From Burkholderia sp. 9120 (GTDB lineage: Bacteria; Pseudomonadota; Gammaproteobacteria; Burkholderiales; Burkholderiaceae), in NCBI RefSeq assembly GCF_000745015.1, contig NZ_JQNA01000002.1, forward strand, positions 1,798,001 to 1,862,000: a stretch of DNA of 64,000 nucleotides. The letters run 5' to 3'. Positions 45,784 through 54,257 of this stretch are shown in pieces. The notes below the pieces were generated by a model, which searched no databases, had not been told where the DNA came from, and saw only the letters and a list, made by a program, of their open reading frames with translations. How positions within the stretch are numbered: the first letter of the stretch is position 1; the number at the start of each line of letters is the position of its first letter. The position numbers and the translations under genes are program-made.

Positions 45784-47010
45784 TTAAAGTTCGACGGGAT
45801 CGCGTGCGACCGGGCAACTCAGACAATGCGTACCGCCGCGGCCTCGCCCAAGTTCGCCGCCCGGGACTTCGATCACGTTGACGCCAGCATCCCGCATTTT
45901 CTGATTGGTGTAGGTATTGCGGTCGTAGGCAAGGACGACCCGGCGGTCGAGCGCGAGTACGTTGTTGCCGTCGTCCCATTGCTCACGCTCGGCTGCGTAA
46001 GTGTCCCCGCCGGTCGTCAGGACTCGCAGCGTGTGCACGCCGAGCGCGCCGGCCACCACTTGCAGGAAGGTCTGTTCATGACGTTCATAGCGAACTTCGC
46101 CCGGCACATCGCCCGGATAGAGACTGGTGCAACGAATGCGGTCTGCTATCTCCGGATAGATGCTGACAAGATCGATATCCAGAAACGAAAATATCGTGTC
46201 CAGATGCATCGACGTCCGCATCTTTGCCAGTTGACATGCAATCAGCCGCCGCGCGCCGTTAGCAGCGAACAGCCGGCGCGCTAATTGGGTCACGGCTTGA
46301 GGACTGGAGCGCTCGCCCATTCCCATGAGCACGACGCCCTGTCCGATCGACATGACATCGCCACCTTCGAGCGTTTCAGCGCCGTAATGATGTTGCGGGT
46401 CGTCACCCCACCACATGTTGGCCACACCTGAAAAACGCGGGTGAAAATGGTAAATGGCATCGAGCAGCAATCCCTCTTTTCTACGTGCGGGCCAGAACAT
46501 CGGGGAAAGCACGAGCCCATCGTAGATCCACGCGCTGGGATCTCGCTGAAAGATCAGGTTGACGAGCGGTTGAATGACGAAATCGGAAGCTTCGAGATAT
46601 CCGCCGAAGAGACCGCGCGCATCAAACGGCAATTCGGCCTTCGCCACGCCGCCAACAAGCAACTCGGCCAGCCGTTCCGGACGCATCTCCGCGAGCCACT
46701 TACGCAGCTCCCGCAACATGCCGGTCCCGACTTCTGCCTCGACGATGCGACGGTCCAGAATCCAGTCGCGCGCGACGCGATTGGCGCACACATCGGTCAG
46801 CAAATCCCCGAATTCCAGAACCTCGATGGCTCGCTCACGCATCGCCGCTGTGAAGTACGCGTGATCTTCGATCGCCCGATCGACCCAGATCACGTCGTCG
46901 AACAGCAATGACCCGCAATTCGCAGGCGTAAGCCGTCGGTGCGCCAGTCCGGGGCGGCACACCATCACGGTGCGAAGCTTGCCGACTTCAGAATGAACGC
47001 CTAAGGCCAT
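45784..47010 (-). CDS. arcA: Arginine deiminase
   Basis: The 408-residue enzyme begins [20 protein letters not shown] after AAGGAG. Catalytic features: [12 protein letters not shown] (Asp), [11 protein letters not shown] with the essential His, and the nucleophile Cys in [12 protein letters not shown] near the C-terminus. It turns arginine into citrulline and ammonia, which also buffers acid. A perfect palindrome (47121-47138) lies ~110 bases upstream. No arcD arginine/ornithine antiporter is present in the window. Confidence 0.96.
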   Translation of the reverse strand: MALGVHSEVGKLRTVMVCRPGLAHRRLTPANCGSLLFDDVIWVDRAIEDHAYFTAAMRERAIEVLEFGDLLTDVCANRVARDWILDRRIVEAEVGTGMLRELRKWLAEMRPERLAELLVGGVAKAELPFDARGLFGGYLEASDFVIQPLVNLIFQRDPSAWIYDGLVLSPMFWPARRKEGLLLDAIYHFHPRFSGVANMWWGDDPQHHYGAETLEGGDVMSIGQGVVLMGMGERSSPQAVTQLARRLFAANGARRLIACQLAKMRTSMHLDTIFSFLDIDLVSIYPEIADRIRCTSLYPGDVPGEVRYERHEQTFLQVVAGALGVHTLRVLTTGGDTYAAEREQWDDGNNVLALDRRVVLAYDRNTYTNQKMRDAGVNVIEVPGGELGRGRGGTHCLSCPVARDPVEL

Positions 47011-47120
47011 GGGTGCTACTCCTTACGATCGATACGCCTGGCGCCGTCACGGCGGACCCGCGCCGCGAATATTTCGCAGGGCTTCTCTATAAGCACGATG
47101 CGACCTTAAGCAAAACGAGT

Positions 47121-47138
47121 CGGTACGGTGCCGTACCG
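47121..47138. promoter_or_regulatory. Perfect palindrome CGGTACGG-TG-CCGTACCG upstream of arcA
   Basis: Arms of 8 bases around TG, 111 bases upstream of the arcA ATG. The core GGTACGG-2-CCGTACC recurs at 48641. An AT-rich CTTATAGAG lies between it and arcA and could be part of the promoter. The remaining 47011-47492 shows only weak overlapping frames that I do not support as genes. Confidence 0.55.
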
Positions 47139-47492
47139 GGACAGGTGCCCGAGCCCGCCCTGCCGAGAGCAGCGACAGCCAAATCGTTCGAGCACGACCG
47201 GATGCCGGCCGGTGGGGTCGGTCTCACCAGGTTTGTCGCCCAGAACATGGATGATCGACTGGGTGTCATCACATCGCGCGCCGGGCGCTTGGTCTTGTCG
47301 ACGCGTGACGAACGAGGCAGACATCGCATCAAGGGCGAATTCGTCCTTGAAAGCGACGAAGGCATTGTTGTGGCGTGTGATTGACGCCTTGCAGACGGCC
47401 CTCAATATCCTTTGCTATCGGCGGTGGCGAGCGGACCGCCGCGATGAATCCAGGCATTCTCGGAAACATCCTCCGGGTATGCCATGACCCTG

Positions 47493-47852
47493 CTACGAAT
47501 CCAGCATTGCGCCCAACTGTGCGTAATGCTTTCTTTCCTTCGATGCGCCAGCGTCGTCGTCCGCACGCAAGGCCGCGTTGGCTGCAACGAGCAGGGCCGC
47601 ATCCTGTTGGCGCAACGCTTTATCGACCGCATCAAATGTTTTCAGCAAGCTTTTGCGCCCTGCCTTCGTCCCACCTCTGCTTTTCGTTACAGCATCACTC
47701 TCCTTCCTGAGGCGCCTGACGAGTTTCGCGGCGCAGCGGCTGTCCAGCAGATGGTCGATCACCAGTGTCTTGATGTGACTGGACATCTCGGACAGCGCCG
47801 ACTCGCTAGTTTGAGTCGTACCGTTCGATGCGTCTGACTTCATCCTGGCCAT
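47493..47852 (-). CDS. Small basic protein of unknown function
   Basis: The third of three consecutive ATGs (47852) has GGAG seven bases upstream. The 119-residue product is helical: SEMSSHIKTLVIDHLLDSRC, AAKLVRRLRKESDAVTKSRG and FDAVDKALRQQDAALLVAAN, ending in a charged tail. It may bind nucleic acid. A weaker copy of the island motif lies 65 bases upstream, which ties it to the regulon. Family not recognised. Confidence 0.5.
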   Translation of the reverse strand: MARMKSDASNGTTQTSESALSEMSSHIKTLVIDHLLDSRCAAKLVRRLRKESDAVTKSRGGTKAGRKSLLKTFDAVDKALRQQDAALLVAANAALRADDDAGASKERKHYAQLGAMLDS

Positions 47853-47916
47853 CATCATTCTCCAAAGTCGATCCAGTCGTTGGATCATAGGCCGCAGGCA
47901 CATTTCGGAAAAGGCT

Positions 47917-47930
47917 CGGAAACTACCTGA
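47917..47930 (-). promoter_or_regulatory. Island motif copy 3, degenerate
   Basis: Plus strand CGGAAACTACCTGA: the first ten bases match the consensus, then an extra C. Upstream of the small basic protein gene. Confidence 0.35.
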
Positions 47931-47960
47931 GCTGCGAGGACGGCCAAAGCGTCCAATCGT

Positions 47961-48479
47961 TTACGACGCGACAGCAACTGCTTGCGCGTTGCTGCACTGT
48001 TTCGCATAACCTTTCGCTGCTTCATTGCTGTGAAAAGCAGCACGTACCGCAAGATCGAGCGCCAGCTTCGCCTCGCGGGCGGCCTCACCGATCTTGCTCT
48101 TCTGGAAATTTCCCGCGACCTGGCTCAAATGCCGGCAAGCCTCTTCATGCAGGTCCGCCGCTGCGGTGTGATGTTCCGCGCAGCTCAAGCCGATGTTCGT
48201 GTTTCCCTCCGACTCGGTAGCGGCATGGCGCAAGTTTGATGAGGGTGTATCCGGTACATCCTTGCGCGCAGCATGACCCGCGTAGTAGACGTTGACGGCG
48301 AGCTCGATTTCGAGAGCCTGCAACGCATGTCCGTGTGCGATCAACGCCTGGTGCGCCGCGTGAGCAAAGTCTTTTCCTGCTTCGAAGTGTCTCGACGCCT
48401 CGCGGTGAAATCGTGCCGCCTGTTCGTGGTGCGGTTGCGCGGACAGATGATGAGAGCCGTCTTGTGAATTCGCGGTCAC
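47961..48479 (-). CDS. His/Ala-rich protein with internal duplication
   Basis: A GTG at 48479 is preceded by GGGGGTAAG. The 172 residues hold two related helical blocks: HHEQAARFHREASRHFEAGK and AEHHTAAADLHEEACRHLSQ, each followed by an Ala-rich helix (AAHQALIAHGHALQA; AREAKLALDLAVRAAFHSNEA). The spaced His could bind metal. No signal peptide. Motif copy 4 lies 69 bases and the second palindrome ~162 bases upstream. No named family recognised; similar proteins occur in Burkholderia stress loci as far as I recall. Confidence 0.6.
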   Translation of the reverse strand: MTANSQDGSHHLSAQPHHEQAARFHREASRHFEAGKDFAHAAHQALIAHGHALQALEIELAVNVYYAGHAARKDVPDTPSSNLRHAATESEGNTNIGLSCAEHHTAAADLHEEACRHLSQVAGNFQKSKIGEAAREAKLALDLAVRAAFHSNEAAKGYAKQCSNAQAVAVAS

Positions 48480-48547
48480 GATGCTTACCCCCGGGATTGT
48501 TTGCGTTCCGTATGAGGATGATTCATCTCGCGGCGTCGCGCTAGCGT

Positions 48548-48560
48548 CGGAAACTACTCA
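48548..48560 (-). promoter_or_regulatory. Island motif copy 4 (TGAGTAGTTTCCG)
   Basis: Plus strand CGGAAACTACTCA, exact consensus, 69 bases upstream of the His-rich protein gene. Confidence 0.65.
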
Positions 48561-48640
48561 CGGGCGTGGCGTCAATAGCCGCTTCAGTTGGCCCCCCGAC
48601 GCCCGTTCCGATGCCGCAGACGCAATCATGCAACTCGCGT

Positions 48641-48656
48641 GGTACGGGACCGTACC
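48641..48656. promoter_or_regulatory. Palindrome GGTACGG-GA-CCGTACC
   Basis: Perfect 7-base arms. On the minus strand it shares GTCGGTACGGT-x-CCGTACC with the site upstream of arcA. It lies 162 bases upstream of the His-rich gene (minus) and 150 bases upstream of a small plus-strand ORF. Confidence 0.5.
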
Positions 48657-48806
48657 GACATCCACAGCTAACACCTTCACTATGGCTGTCGGGAAAGTCG
48701 GTCATACCATGCTGCACAAGGGCAGCGTCGCCATACCGGGAATTGCTGACACGATCCTCACTGTATTCGGGACCCGCGTCCGTCGATCAGTACAAGGATA
48801 AAAACG

Positions 48807-48929
48807 ATGAATCCGCTCACCTTGTTTCTCCTTAGCGCGTTGCTTCTCGCACTTCACGACGGTTGGCAATGTGTCCGTCGCGGAGCCGTCACATTAGTCC
48901 AGGTGAATGTGATTCATCAAGTGTTGTGA
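48807..48929 (+). CDS. Possible 40-residue membrane peptide
   Basis: ATG 48807 follows AAGGATAAAAACG, a fair ribosome site. The peptide is MNPLTLFLLSALLLALHDGW followed by QCVRRGAVTLVQVNVIHQVL: one hydrophobic helix and a basic tail. It is the only candidate between the His-rich gene and the ABC remnant. It could be a small stress-induced membrane protein or the start of a decayed gene. Confidence 0.35.
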   Translation: MNPLTLFLLSALLLALHDGWQCVRRGAVTLVQVNVIHQVL

Positions 48930-49003
48930 ACGTAAGGTAAAGACGGCATTGATCACGCGTACACCAGATCCGTCTCACGCGGGATCCCCTCAGACCACGA
49001 AAC

Positions 49004-49993
49004 ATGAGGCCATTTGCCGCGAAAGGACTCGCGGAATGGTTCGGGGAAGGCGCTACGCGGATAACTGCGATGAACGGTGTGGACTTTGTGGCCCACTTCG
49101 GCGAAGTGCTTTTCATCGTCGGACCCTCCGGCATCTTGCGGCCCAACGCGGGAGCGGCGGGCGTAAATGGAGACGACATCTGGACGCTGACCAATAGCCA
49201 ACTGGCGGATTTCCGTCTGAACAGAAGCGGCTTCTTTTTCCAAGAACACCACCTCTTTCCCAGACTGACGAGCGCCGAGAATGTCGCGATTCCTTTGATC
49301 CTGAAGCATCTCGAATGGAACGAGCCGACTGTCGCGGCGAATAAATATCTCCAGTTTATCGGTCTGAAAGACCGCAGCGAAATCTTGCAGGTCAAGCTCT
49401 CGGGCGGCGAGCAGCAGCGCGTAGCCATGCGCGCGCCGTCGTGAGTGGGCCGCAGATCCTGATACTCGACGAGCCGACCGGATCGCCGGACGGCGATACC
49501 GGAAGAATGATCATCGCCTTCGTCAAGGAGAATGTGCTCAAAGGGTCGCTGCATCGTCATCGCCCCCCATGACGCACGCATCGCCGAGCACTACACCTAC
49601 CAGACGGGCATCGGCACTAGCATCCTGTTGATGACAGTGATCAGCTTCATCGTCGGACTATCGATTTCCGGGCAGACCTTTTACACCTTTATCCTCGAGA
49701 ATCTGGATAAATTCGGTGCGCTGAAGGCTATCGGCGCAAAGGGCCGAGAGTTGGTCTACATGATCCTTTTCATGGCGACCTTTACGGCATTGACCGGCTA
49801 CGGGCTCGGCATCGGACTGGTCACACTGGTGCTCTCGATCGCCAAGGCTTTGCTCCCTAACTACGCGGCGATTACGACATTCTGGAACCTGGCGTTGTCG
49901 TTCGGCATGGTCATGCTGATCGCGGGCGTGTCGAGTTACATTGGCGTACGCAAGGTCCTGAAGATCGAGCGATTCGATATTTTCAGAGGCTAG
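49004..49993 (+). pseudogene. MacB/LolD-type ABC transporter relic: ATPase fused to permease end
   Basis: The first frame (from 49004) has an ATPase start (GATRITAMNGVDFVAHFGEV) but Walker A is destroyed: VGPSGILRPN instead of GPSGSGKS. The Q-loop FFFQEHHLFPR and signature LSGGEQQRVAM follow, then a one-base shift near 49430 moves Walker B (ILILDEPTGSPDGDTG) into another frame. A second shift near 49540 leads to IVIAPHDARIAEH, joined directly to the last three helices of an FtsX-like permease (GQTFYTFILENLDKFGALKA ... LKIERFDIFRG). So ATPase and permease genes were fused by deletion and then frameshifted. Not functional. Confidence 0.8.
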
Positions 49994-50094
49994 TACCCGA
50001 ACGGGGCCAGCCGCCGTCGCGCAAAGAATCCTGGTCAGTGATGCGGGTACTGTTCGGTATCTCTTTCCAACGTGCAATCCAATATCATCGCTAG

Positions 50095-52404
50095 TTAAGA
50101 GACCGCGTCGGCGAGCGTTTTGATCTTTACCTGAAGAGGCGCCACGCGACTAAGTGTGAACATCTCTCCATTGACCAGAATCTTCATTGGGTCACCCGCT
50201 TCCATGGCGATGTGAACAATCGCAGTCGGTTCCGATATCCTGATCTTCAGACAACGACTGCGCCACTGCACCGTAAAGGAAAGGCTCTTCCACGCCGCAG
50301 GCAACATCGGGGCCAGCGCCAGATGGTCGCTACCAAACGATAGGCCAGCGAAACCAAGGACCGCCATCATCCAGATGCCACCGAGACTTGCAATGTGCAC
50401 GCCACCTTCCATGGCCGCGTGCCTGTCGTCGAGATCGATGGCCGAGGTCTTGCGAAAGAAATCGAGCGCGGTCTCAGCGTCACCGAGTCTGGCCGCGACT
50501 ATGCCGTGCGTGGCGCGGCTCAGAGAGCTGCCATGGCCGCACCGCGACGCGTAATATTCGAAGTTCCTTGCGGCGGCGCCGCCAGGAAACTCCGCCGGCA
50601 GCAGCGCCAACAGGGCTACCACATCTGCCTGCTTGACAACCTGGGATCGCTGGGTACGCTCGCGGCCAAGTACGACGTCGATTGGGACTGAACGGCCCGC
50701 ATAGGCAGCAACATCAATGTCTTCGAGGGTGAAAAATCCCGCAAACTGCTCGAACAGACCGGTGTTCGAATCGAAGCCCGTGGCGATCGCCTCTGCAACC
50801 TCACCCCAACGCTGTAGTTCAGCCTCATCGAGTTTCAGTTGACCTGACAGGCGTCGCCAACTCTCCGGCCAGCGCTCACGCAGTAATGCAGCAGTTTCAA
50901 TGGCGCGCCGAATATTCCAACGTGCCATCACGTTAGTAAAGGCGTTGTCGTCGATCGACTCGTGATATTCATCAGGTCCGATCACGCCACGAATATGACA
51001 ATGGCCATCCGATTCCATCGTCGCGCGGCTTGCCCAGAAGCGGGCGGTCTCCAGAAGAATCTCGGCGCCGGCCTCGCGCAGGAACGCATCATCTCCGGTG
51101 ATATGCCAGTATTGCCAGACGGCGTACGCAATGTCCGCGCTGATATGTTGTTCCTGCTTGCCGCAGTTGACATCCACAAGCTTTCGATCAGGGCCGACGA
51201 CTTGAGAGGGGCACGTCTCCACACCGGTATCGGCCGATTCCCAGGCATACAACGCACCCTGCCAGCCCATTGCCGCTGCTTTCGCGCGTGCTCCGCCGAG
51301 CGTATGAAAGCGATACATCAACAATGCTCGTGCTGCCTGAGGCCACGTCAACGTGTAGAACGGCAGCAGATATATTTCCGTGTCCCAGAAGACGTGCCCG
51401 TGGTAGTCGTCGCCCGTCAGCGCCCTCGCAGCGATCGAAACATGTTCGTCGGCGGGATTGGCAGCGCTGTTCAGGTGGTACAACGCGAATCGCAAAGCCC
51501 GTTGTGCGACCGGATCGCCCTCAACCTCGACGTCGCTGCATGCCCAGCGGGTCTCCCAGGCCCGCTCATGCGCCGCTACGACGGCTGGCCAACCCAGAAT
51601 CTGCGCAGACTCCAGGGCTTCCTGTGCCCCACGAGCAGGATCGATATCATTCTTGCCAGCGCGCGTCATGGCCACCGTCCGCGCGAGACATATAACCTGC
51701 CCCGGGCTCGACGTCCACTTCCACGACCATTGCGACAGGCCGCATACGGTAGAAGGAACAAGCCGCCGGTCAATTTGCAGGGATACTGCAGTGGCGATCG
51801 CGAGGCGTGTACCGGAGGATTCCGCGCGCCATACGCTGAGACCGTGTTCCGCCCGGTCCGACAATAGACCGATATCCACCGCATCGATCGACGCTTCCAG
51901 TGTGACCTCAATCCCGCCTTGTTCGATCTCCAGCACGATGATCTGCATTCCAATCGCTCGCTGGCCTAAAGAAGCAATATGGAAACTCCGCAATTTAACG
52001 CCTGAAGCAGAAGCATTCGACAGGCACCCCTTGCCTATAACCGCGCCCCGTCGCATGTCGAGGATCCTCTCCTGCCCCGTTGCGTCGTCGATGTGGTGTA
52101 TCAGAGGTTCCCCTTGCAGCAGAATCCGGACCTTCATCCAGTCGGGCGCTAAGGCGAGTCTCGGGATGTCTGGGTCTTCACCGGCTATATCGAACAGTCC
52201 GGCTACGAGTGTGCGCGAGTTGGCTACCCACCGACCGCCACGGTGTATCGCCCGCGCGCCGCGCACGCCCAGGAAGCCGTTACTGATTGCGAAGCGCGCG
52301 GCGTGGCTACGCTCAAGCAAAGAGTCATAGCCTTCTTCCAGCGCGATCCAGCTCGAATCGGCGGTTGGGCGCATCACCTGATCTAACTGTTCAGGACTTT
52401 TCAT
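50095..52404 (-). CDS. Glycoside hydrolase family 65 phosphorylase
   Basis: ATG 52404 (MKSPEQLDQVMRPTADSSWI) is preferred over a GTG 24 bases upstream; both overlap the phosphoglucomutase gene. The 769-residue protein has the GH65 N-terminal beta-sandwich (AISNGFLGVRGARAIHRGG), VFWDTEIYLLPFYTLTWP in the (alpha/alpha)6 barrel and catalytic acid region RGVIGPDEYHESIDDNAFTN. Such enzymes cleave maltose, trehalose, kojibiose or nigerose with phosphate to beta-glucose 1-phosphate. Which sugar cannot be told from sequence alone. Coupling to a beta-phosphoglucomutase is the standard pairing. Confidence 0.9.
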   Translation of the reverse strand: MKSPEQLDQVMRPTADSSWIALEEGYDSLLERSHAARFAISNGFLGVRGARAIHRGGRWVANSRTLVAGLFDIAGEDPDIPRLALAPDWMKVRILLQGEPLIHHIDDATGQERILDMRRGAVIGKGCLSNASASGVKLRSFHIASLGQRAIGMQIIVLEIEQGGIEVTLEASIDAVDIGLLSDRAEHGLSVWRAESSGTRLAIATAVSLQIDRRLVPSTVCGLSQWSWKWTSSPGQVICLARTVAMTRAGKNDIDPARGAQEALESAQILGWPAVVAAHERAWETRWACSDVEVEGDPVAQRALRFALYHLNSAANPADEHVSIAARALTGDDYHGHVFWDTEIYLLPFYTLTWPQAARALLMYRFHTLGGARAKAAAMGWQGALYAWESADTGVETCPSQVVGPDRKLVDVNCGKQEQHISADIAYAVWQYWHITGDDAFLREAGAEILLETARFWASRATMESDGHCHIRGVIGPDEYHESIDDNAFTNVMARWNIRRAIETAALLRERWPESWRRLSGQLKLDEAELQRWGEVAEAIATGFDSNTGLFEQFAGFFTLEDIDVAAYAGRSVPIDVVLGRERTQRSQVVKQADVVALLALLPAEFPGGAAARNFEYYASRCGHGSSLSRATHGIVAARLGDAETALDFFRKTSAIDLDDRHAAMEGGVHIASLGGIWMMAVLGFAGLSFGSDHLALAPMLPAAWKSLSFTVQWRSRCLKIRISEPTAIVHIAMEAGDPMKILVNGEMFTLSRVAPLQVKIKTLADAVS

Positions 52405-53143
52405 AGATCCGCCGGTAAAGCCTTCCACGAGACAGTTGATCGAGATCGATCTCGTCCAGACTGCTCACGACCAGATTGGCGCCCGCCGCCCAGAGCGACT
52501 TCGCGTCATCCAGCCGGGCGACCCCAAGTGCTGCCATTCCGCCCGCGCGGGCGGCCTCGATACCAGCCGGCGCATCCTCGACCACGACGCAGTTCTCGGG
52601 CGCTGCCGGCAACTCCGCGGCAGCGAGCAGGAATATCGCCGGATCCGGCTTGCCGGCAGGCAAATCCCGGCCGCAGACATTGGCGCCAAATACGTCGAAG
52701 AGGTTGTGGTGGTCATCAAGCCGGATGCGTCGCATCATGTCGTTAGCGTTCTTCGACGATGACGCGACGGCAATCGGAAAGCCGAGTGCCCTCACAGCAT
52801 TCACGAAACGAAGCGCGTCTGCAAAAGCCGACACGGCGCCGGTGCCGATGAGCACCTCCAACCGCCTTTGCTTGCTCTCTGCATAGGCTTCAGCACGTTG
52901 CGCGGCGTTCGGCACCCCTAGCGCTTGCAGCGCTGCGAGCGCGCCACTCAGTCGCGGCTTTCCGGCCACCTGGGACTGGTACATCGCCGTGGTGAATTTC
53001 GCCTCATCGGCGAAGCCCTTGAGTGCTTCGCGCCAGGCACGTTCGTGAGGGGACGCGAGCAGCACGCCGTCGACATCAAAAATGCCGGCGGACAACGTGT
53101 CGTGGGGGGGCGGCGTGGGGGCGCGGGCTTGGCGACCTGTCAT
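52391..53143 (-). CDS. pgmB: Beta-phosphoglucomutase (HAD family)
   Basis: The 250-residue protein starts at ATG 53143. HAD motifs: AGIFDVDGVLLASPHERAWR with the nucleophile and acid/base Asp, VASSSKNANDMMRRI (motif II Ser), AGKPDPAIFLLAAAEL (Lys) and VVEDAPAGIEAARAGGM. It turns beta-glucose 1-phosphate into glucose 6-phosphate, so the pair feeds glycolysis or the pentose phosphate route without ATP. Motif copy 5 lies 125 bases upstream. Confidence 0.9.
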   Translation of the reverse strand: MTGRQARAPTPPPHDTLSAGIFDVDGVLLASPHERAWREALKGFADEAKFTTAMYQSQVAGKPRLSGALAALQALGVPNAAQRAEAYAESKQRRLEVLIGTGAVSAFADALRFVNAVRALGFPIAVASSSKNANDMMRRIRLDDHHNLFDVFGANVCGRDLPAGKPDPAIFLLAAAELPAAPENCVVVEDAPAGIEAARAGGMAALGVARLDDAKSLWAAGANLVVSSLDEIDLDQLSRGRLYRRIYEKS

Positions 53144-53267
53144 AGCATGGCATCTGTCCAAAATGATGGCGGGCGGGCGCAATCAACCGGGTGTAACTAA
53201 CCTTGACTCCGAAAATCGAGTTACGTCTGGATGCACAGTAGCCGACAGACGCCCGACACAACAGGCT

Positions 53268-53280
53268 CGGAAAACACTCA
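53268..53280 (-). promoter_or_regulatory. Island motif copy 5 (TGAGTGTTTTCCG)
   Basis: Plus strand CGGAAAACACTCA; two mismatches to consensus. Serves the pgmB-GH65 pair on the minus strand. Confidence 0.5.
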
Positions 53281-53393
53281 AGCCGTCCAGTTCGCGGTTT
53301 GCTCAATAACTGAACGATTGGCGGGAGTCCGTTCCGCGTGGATGGGAAGCATCCGATCCACGCCGGCGGGCCAGATGCCTAAGCGCGGAGACC

Positions 53394-53406
53394 TGAGTAG
53401 TTTCCG
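53394..53406 (+). promoter_or_regulatory. Island motif copy 6 (TGAGTAGTTTCCG)
   Basis: Exact consensus, and the only copy in the opposite orientation, matching the only plus-strand gene served (BON protein, start 53579, 173 bases downstream). Copies 5 and 6 point outward from the same divergent promoter region. Confidence 0.65.
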
Positions 53407-53578
53407 ACTCTGTCGCGCTAACGTGAGCCGTCCTACCATCATAAAAATAGAAACAGTTGCTTCTTCAGCGTCAGCGCAGGCTTGCGCAGAGGATGCGCCG
53501 GAGGTGCCTTTTTTCACGCCCTGAATGCGCTCAACGTTCTCGGTTCATCATCCCTTCATCAATTTTCGAGGAGACATC

Positions 53579-54235
53579 ATGGCAGTCATCTATGACGACA
53601 CCAAGCTGCAACAGGCCGTCCTTGCAGAGCTTGCATGGGAGCCGAGTGTAACGGCTGCTCATATCGGTGTGACCGCAGTCTCTGGCGTTGTTACGCTAAC
53701 CGGTCACGTCGAGAGCTTCGCGGAGAAACATGCGGCGGAAACGGCCGCCGCCCGCGTGAAGGGAGTCGAGGCAGTAGCCGAAGAAATTGAGGTCCGACTG
53801 GGTTTCGACTCACAGCGCAGCGATAACGATATCGCGGCAGCAGTGGTCAATCGACTTGACTGGGACGTCGCCGTACCAAGGGATGCAATCAAGGTGAAGG
53901 TCGAAAACGGCTGGATCACCCTGAGCGGAGAGGTAGACTGGAATTTCCAGAGACAGGCAGCCGTCCAGGACGTACGCAGACTGCTGGGGGTCGTCGGTGT
54001 GTCAAATCAGATCGCGATCAAAGCCGGGGTCGATGTTTTGCAGGTGCGCGGAAACCTCATGCACGCCCTTTATCGCTCCTGGTCCGACCCACAGAACATC
54101 ACGGTAACCGCGGACGGTGGAACAGTGCGGCTGACCGGCACTGCCCGAACGCCGCATGATCGCAACCTTGCCGCGATGACCGCGTGGTCGACACCCGGGG
54201 CAACCGCGGTGGTGAATGACATTACGATCGCATAG
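53579..54235 (+). CDS. Protein with three BON domains
   Basis: GAGGAG precedes ATG 53579. The 218 residues are three BON repeats of about 70 residues, each with the G-x-V-x-L-x-G pattern: GVVTLTGHVESFAEKHAAET, GWITLSGEVDWNFQRQAAVQ and GTVRLTGTARTPHDRNLAAM, closed by VVNDITIA. No signal peptide is visible, unlike OsmY. BON domains bind phospholipid or other envelope components and are typical for stress proteins. A related, broken copy lies at 60837-61088. Confidence 0.9.
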   Translation: MAVIYDDTKLQQAVLAELAWEPSVTAAHIGVTAVSGVVTLTGHVESFAEKHAAETAAARVKGVEAVAEEIEVRLGFDSQRSDNDIAAAVVNRLDWDVAVPRDAIKVKVENGWITLSGEVDWNFQRQAAVQDVRRLLGVVGVSNQIAIKAGVDVLQVRGNLMHALYRSWSDPQNITVTADGGTVRLTGTARTPHDRNLAAMTAWSTPGATAVVNDITIA

Positions 54236-54257
54236 CAACTGACCCGCTTGCGTAACT

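Noticed and set aside
47013..47384. Plus-strand frame of 123 codons opposite arcA's promoter
   Set aside because: No ribosome site, contains the regulatory palindrome, competing open frames on both strands and no recognisable fold.
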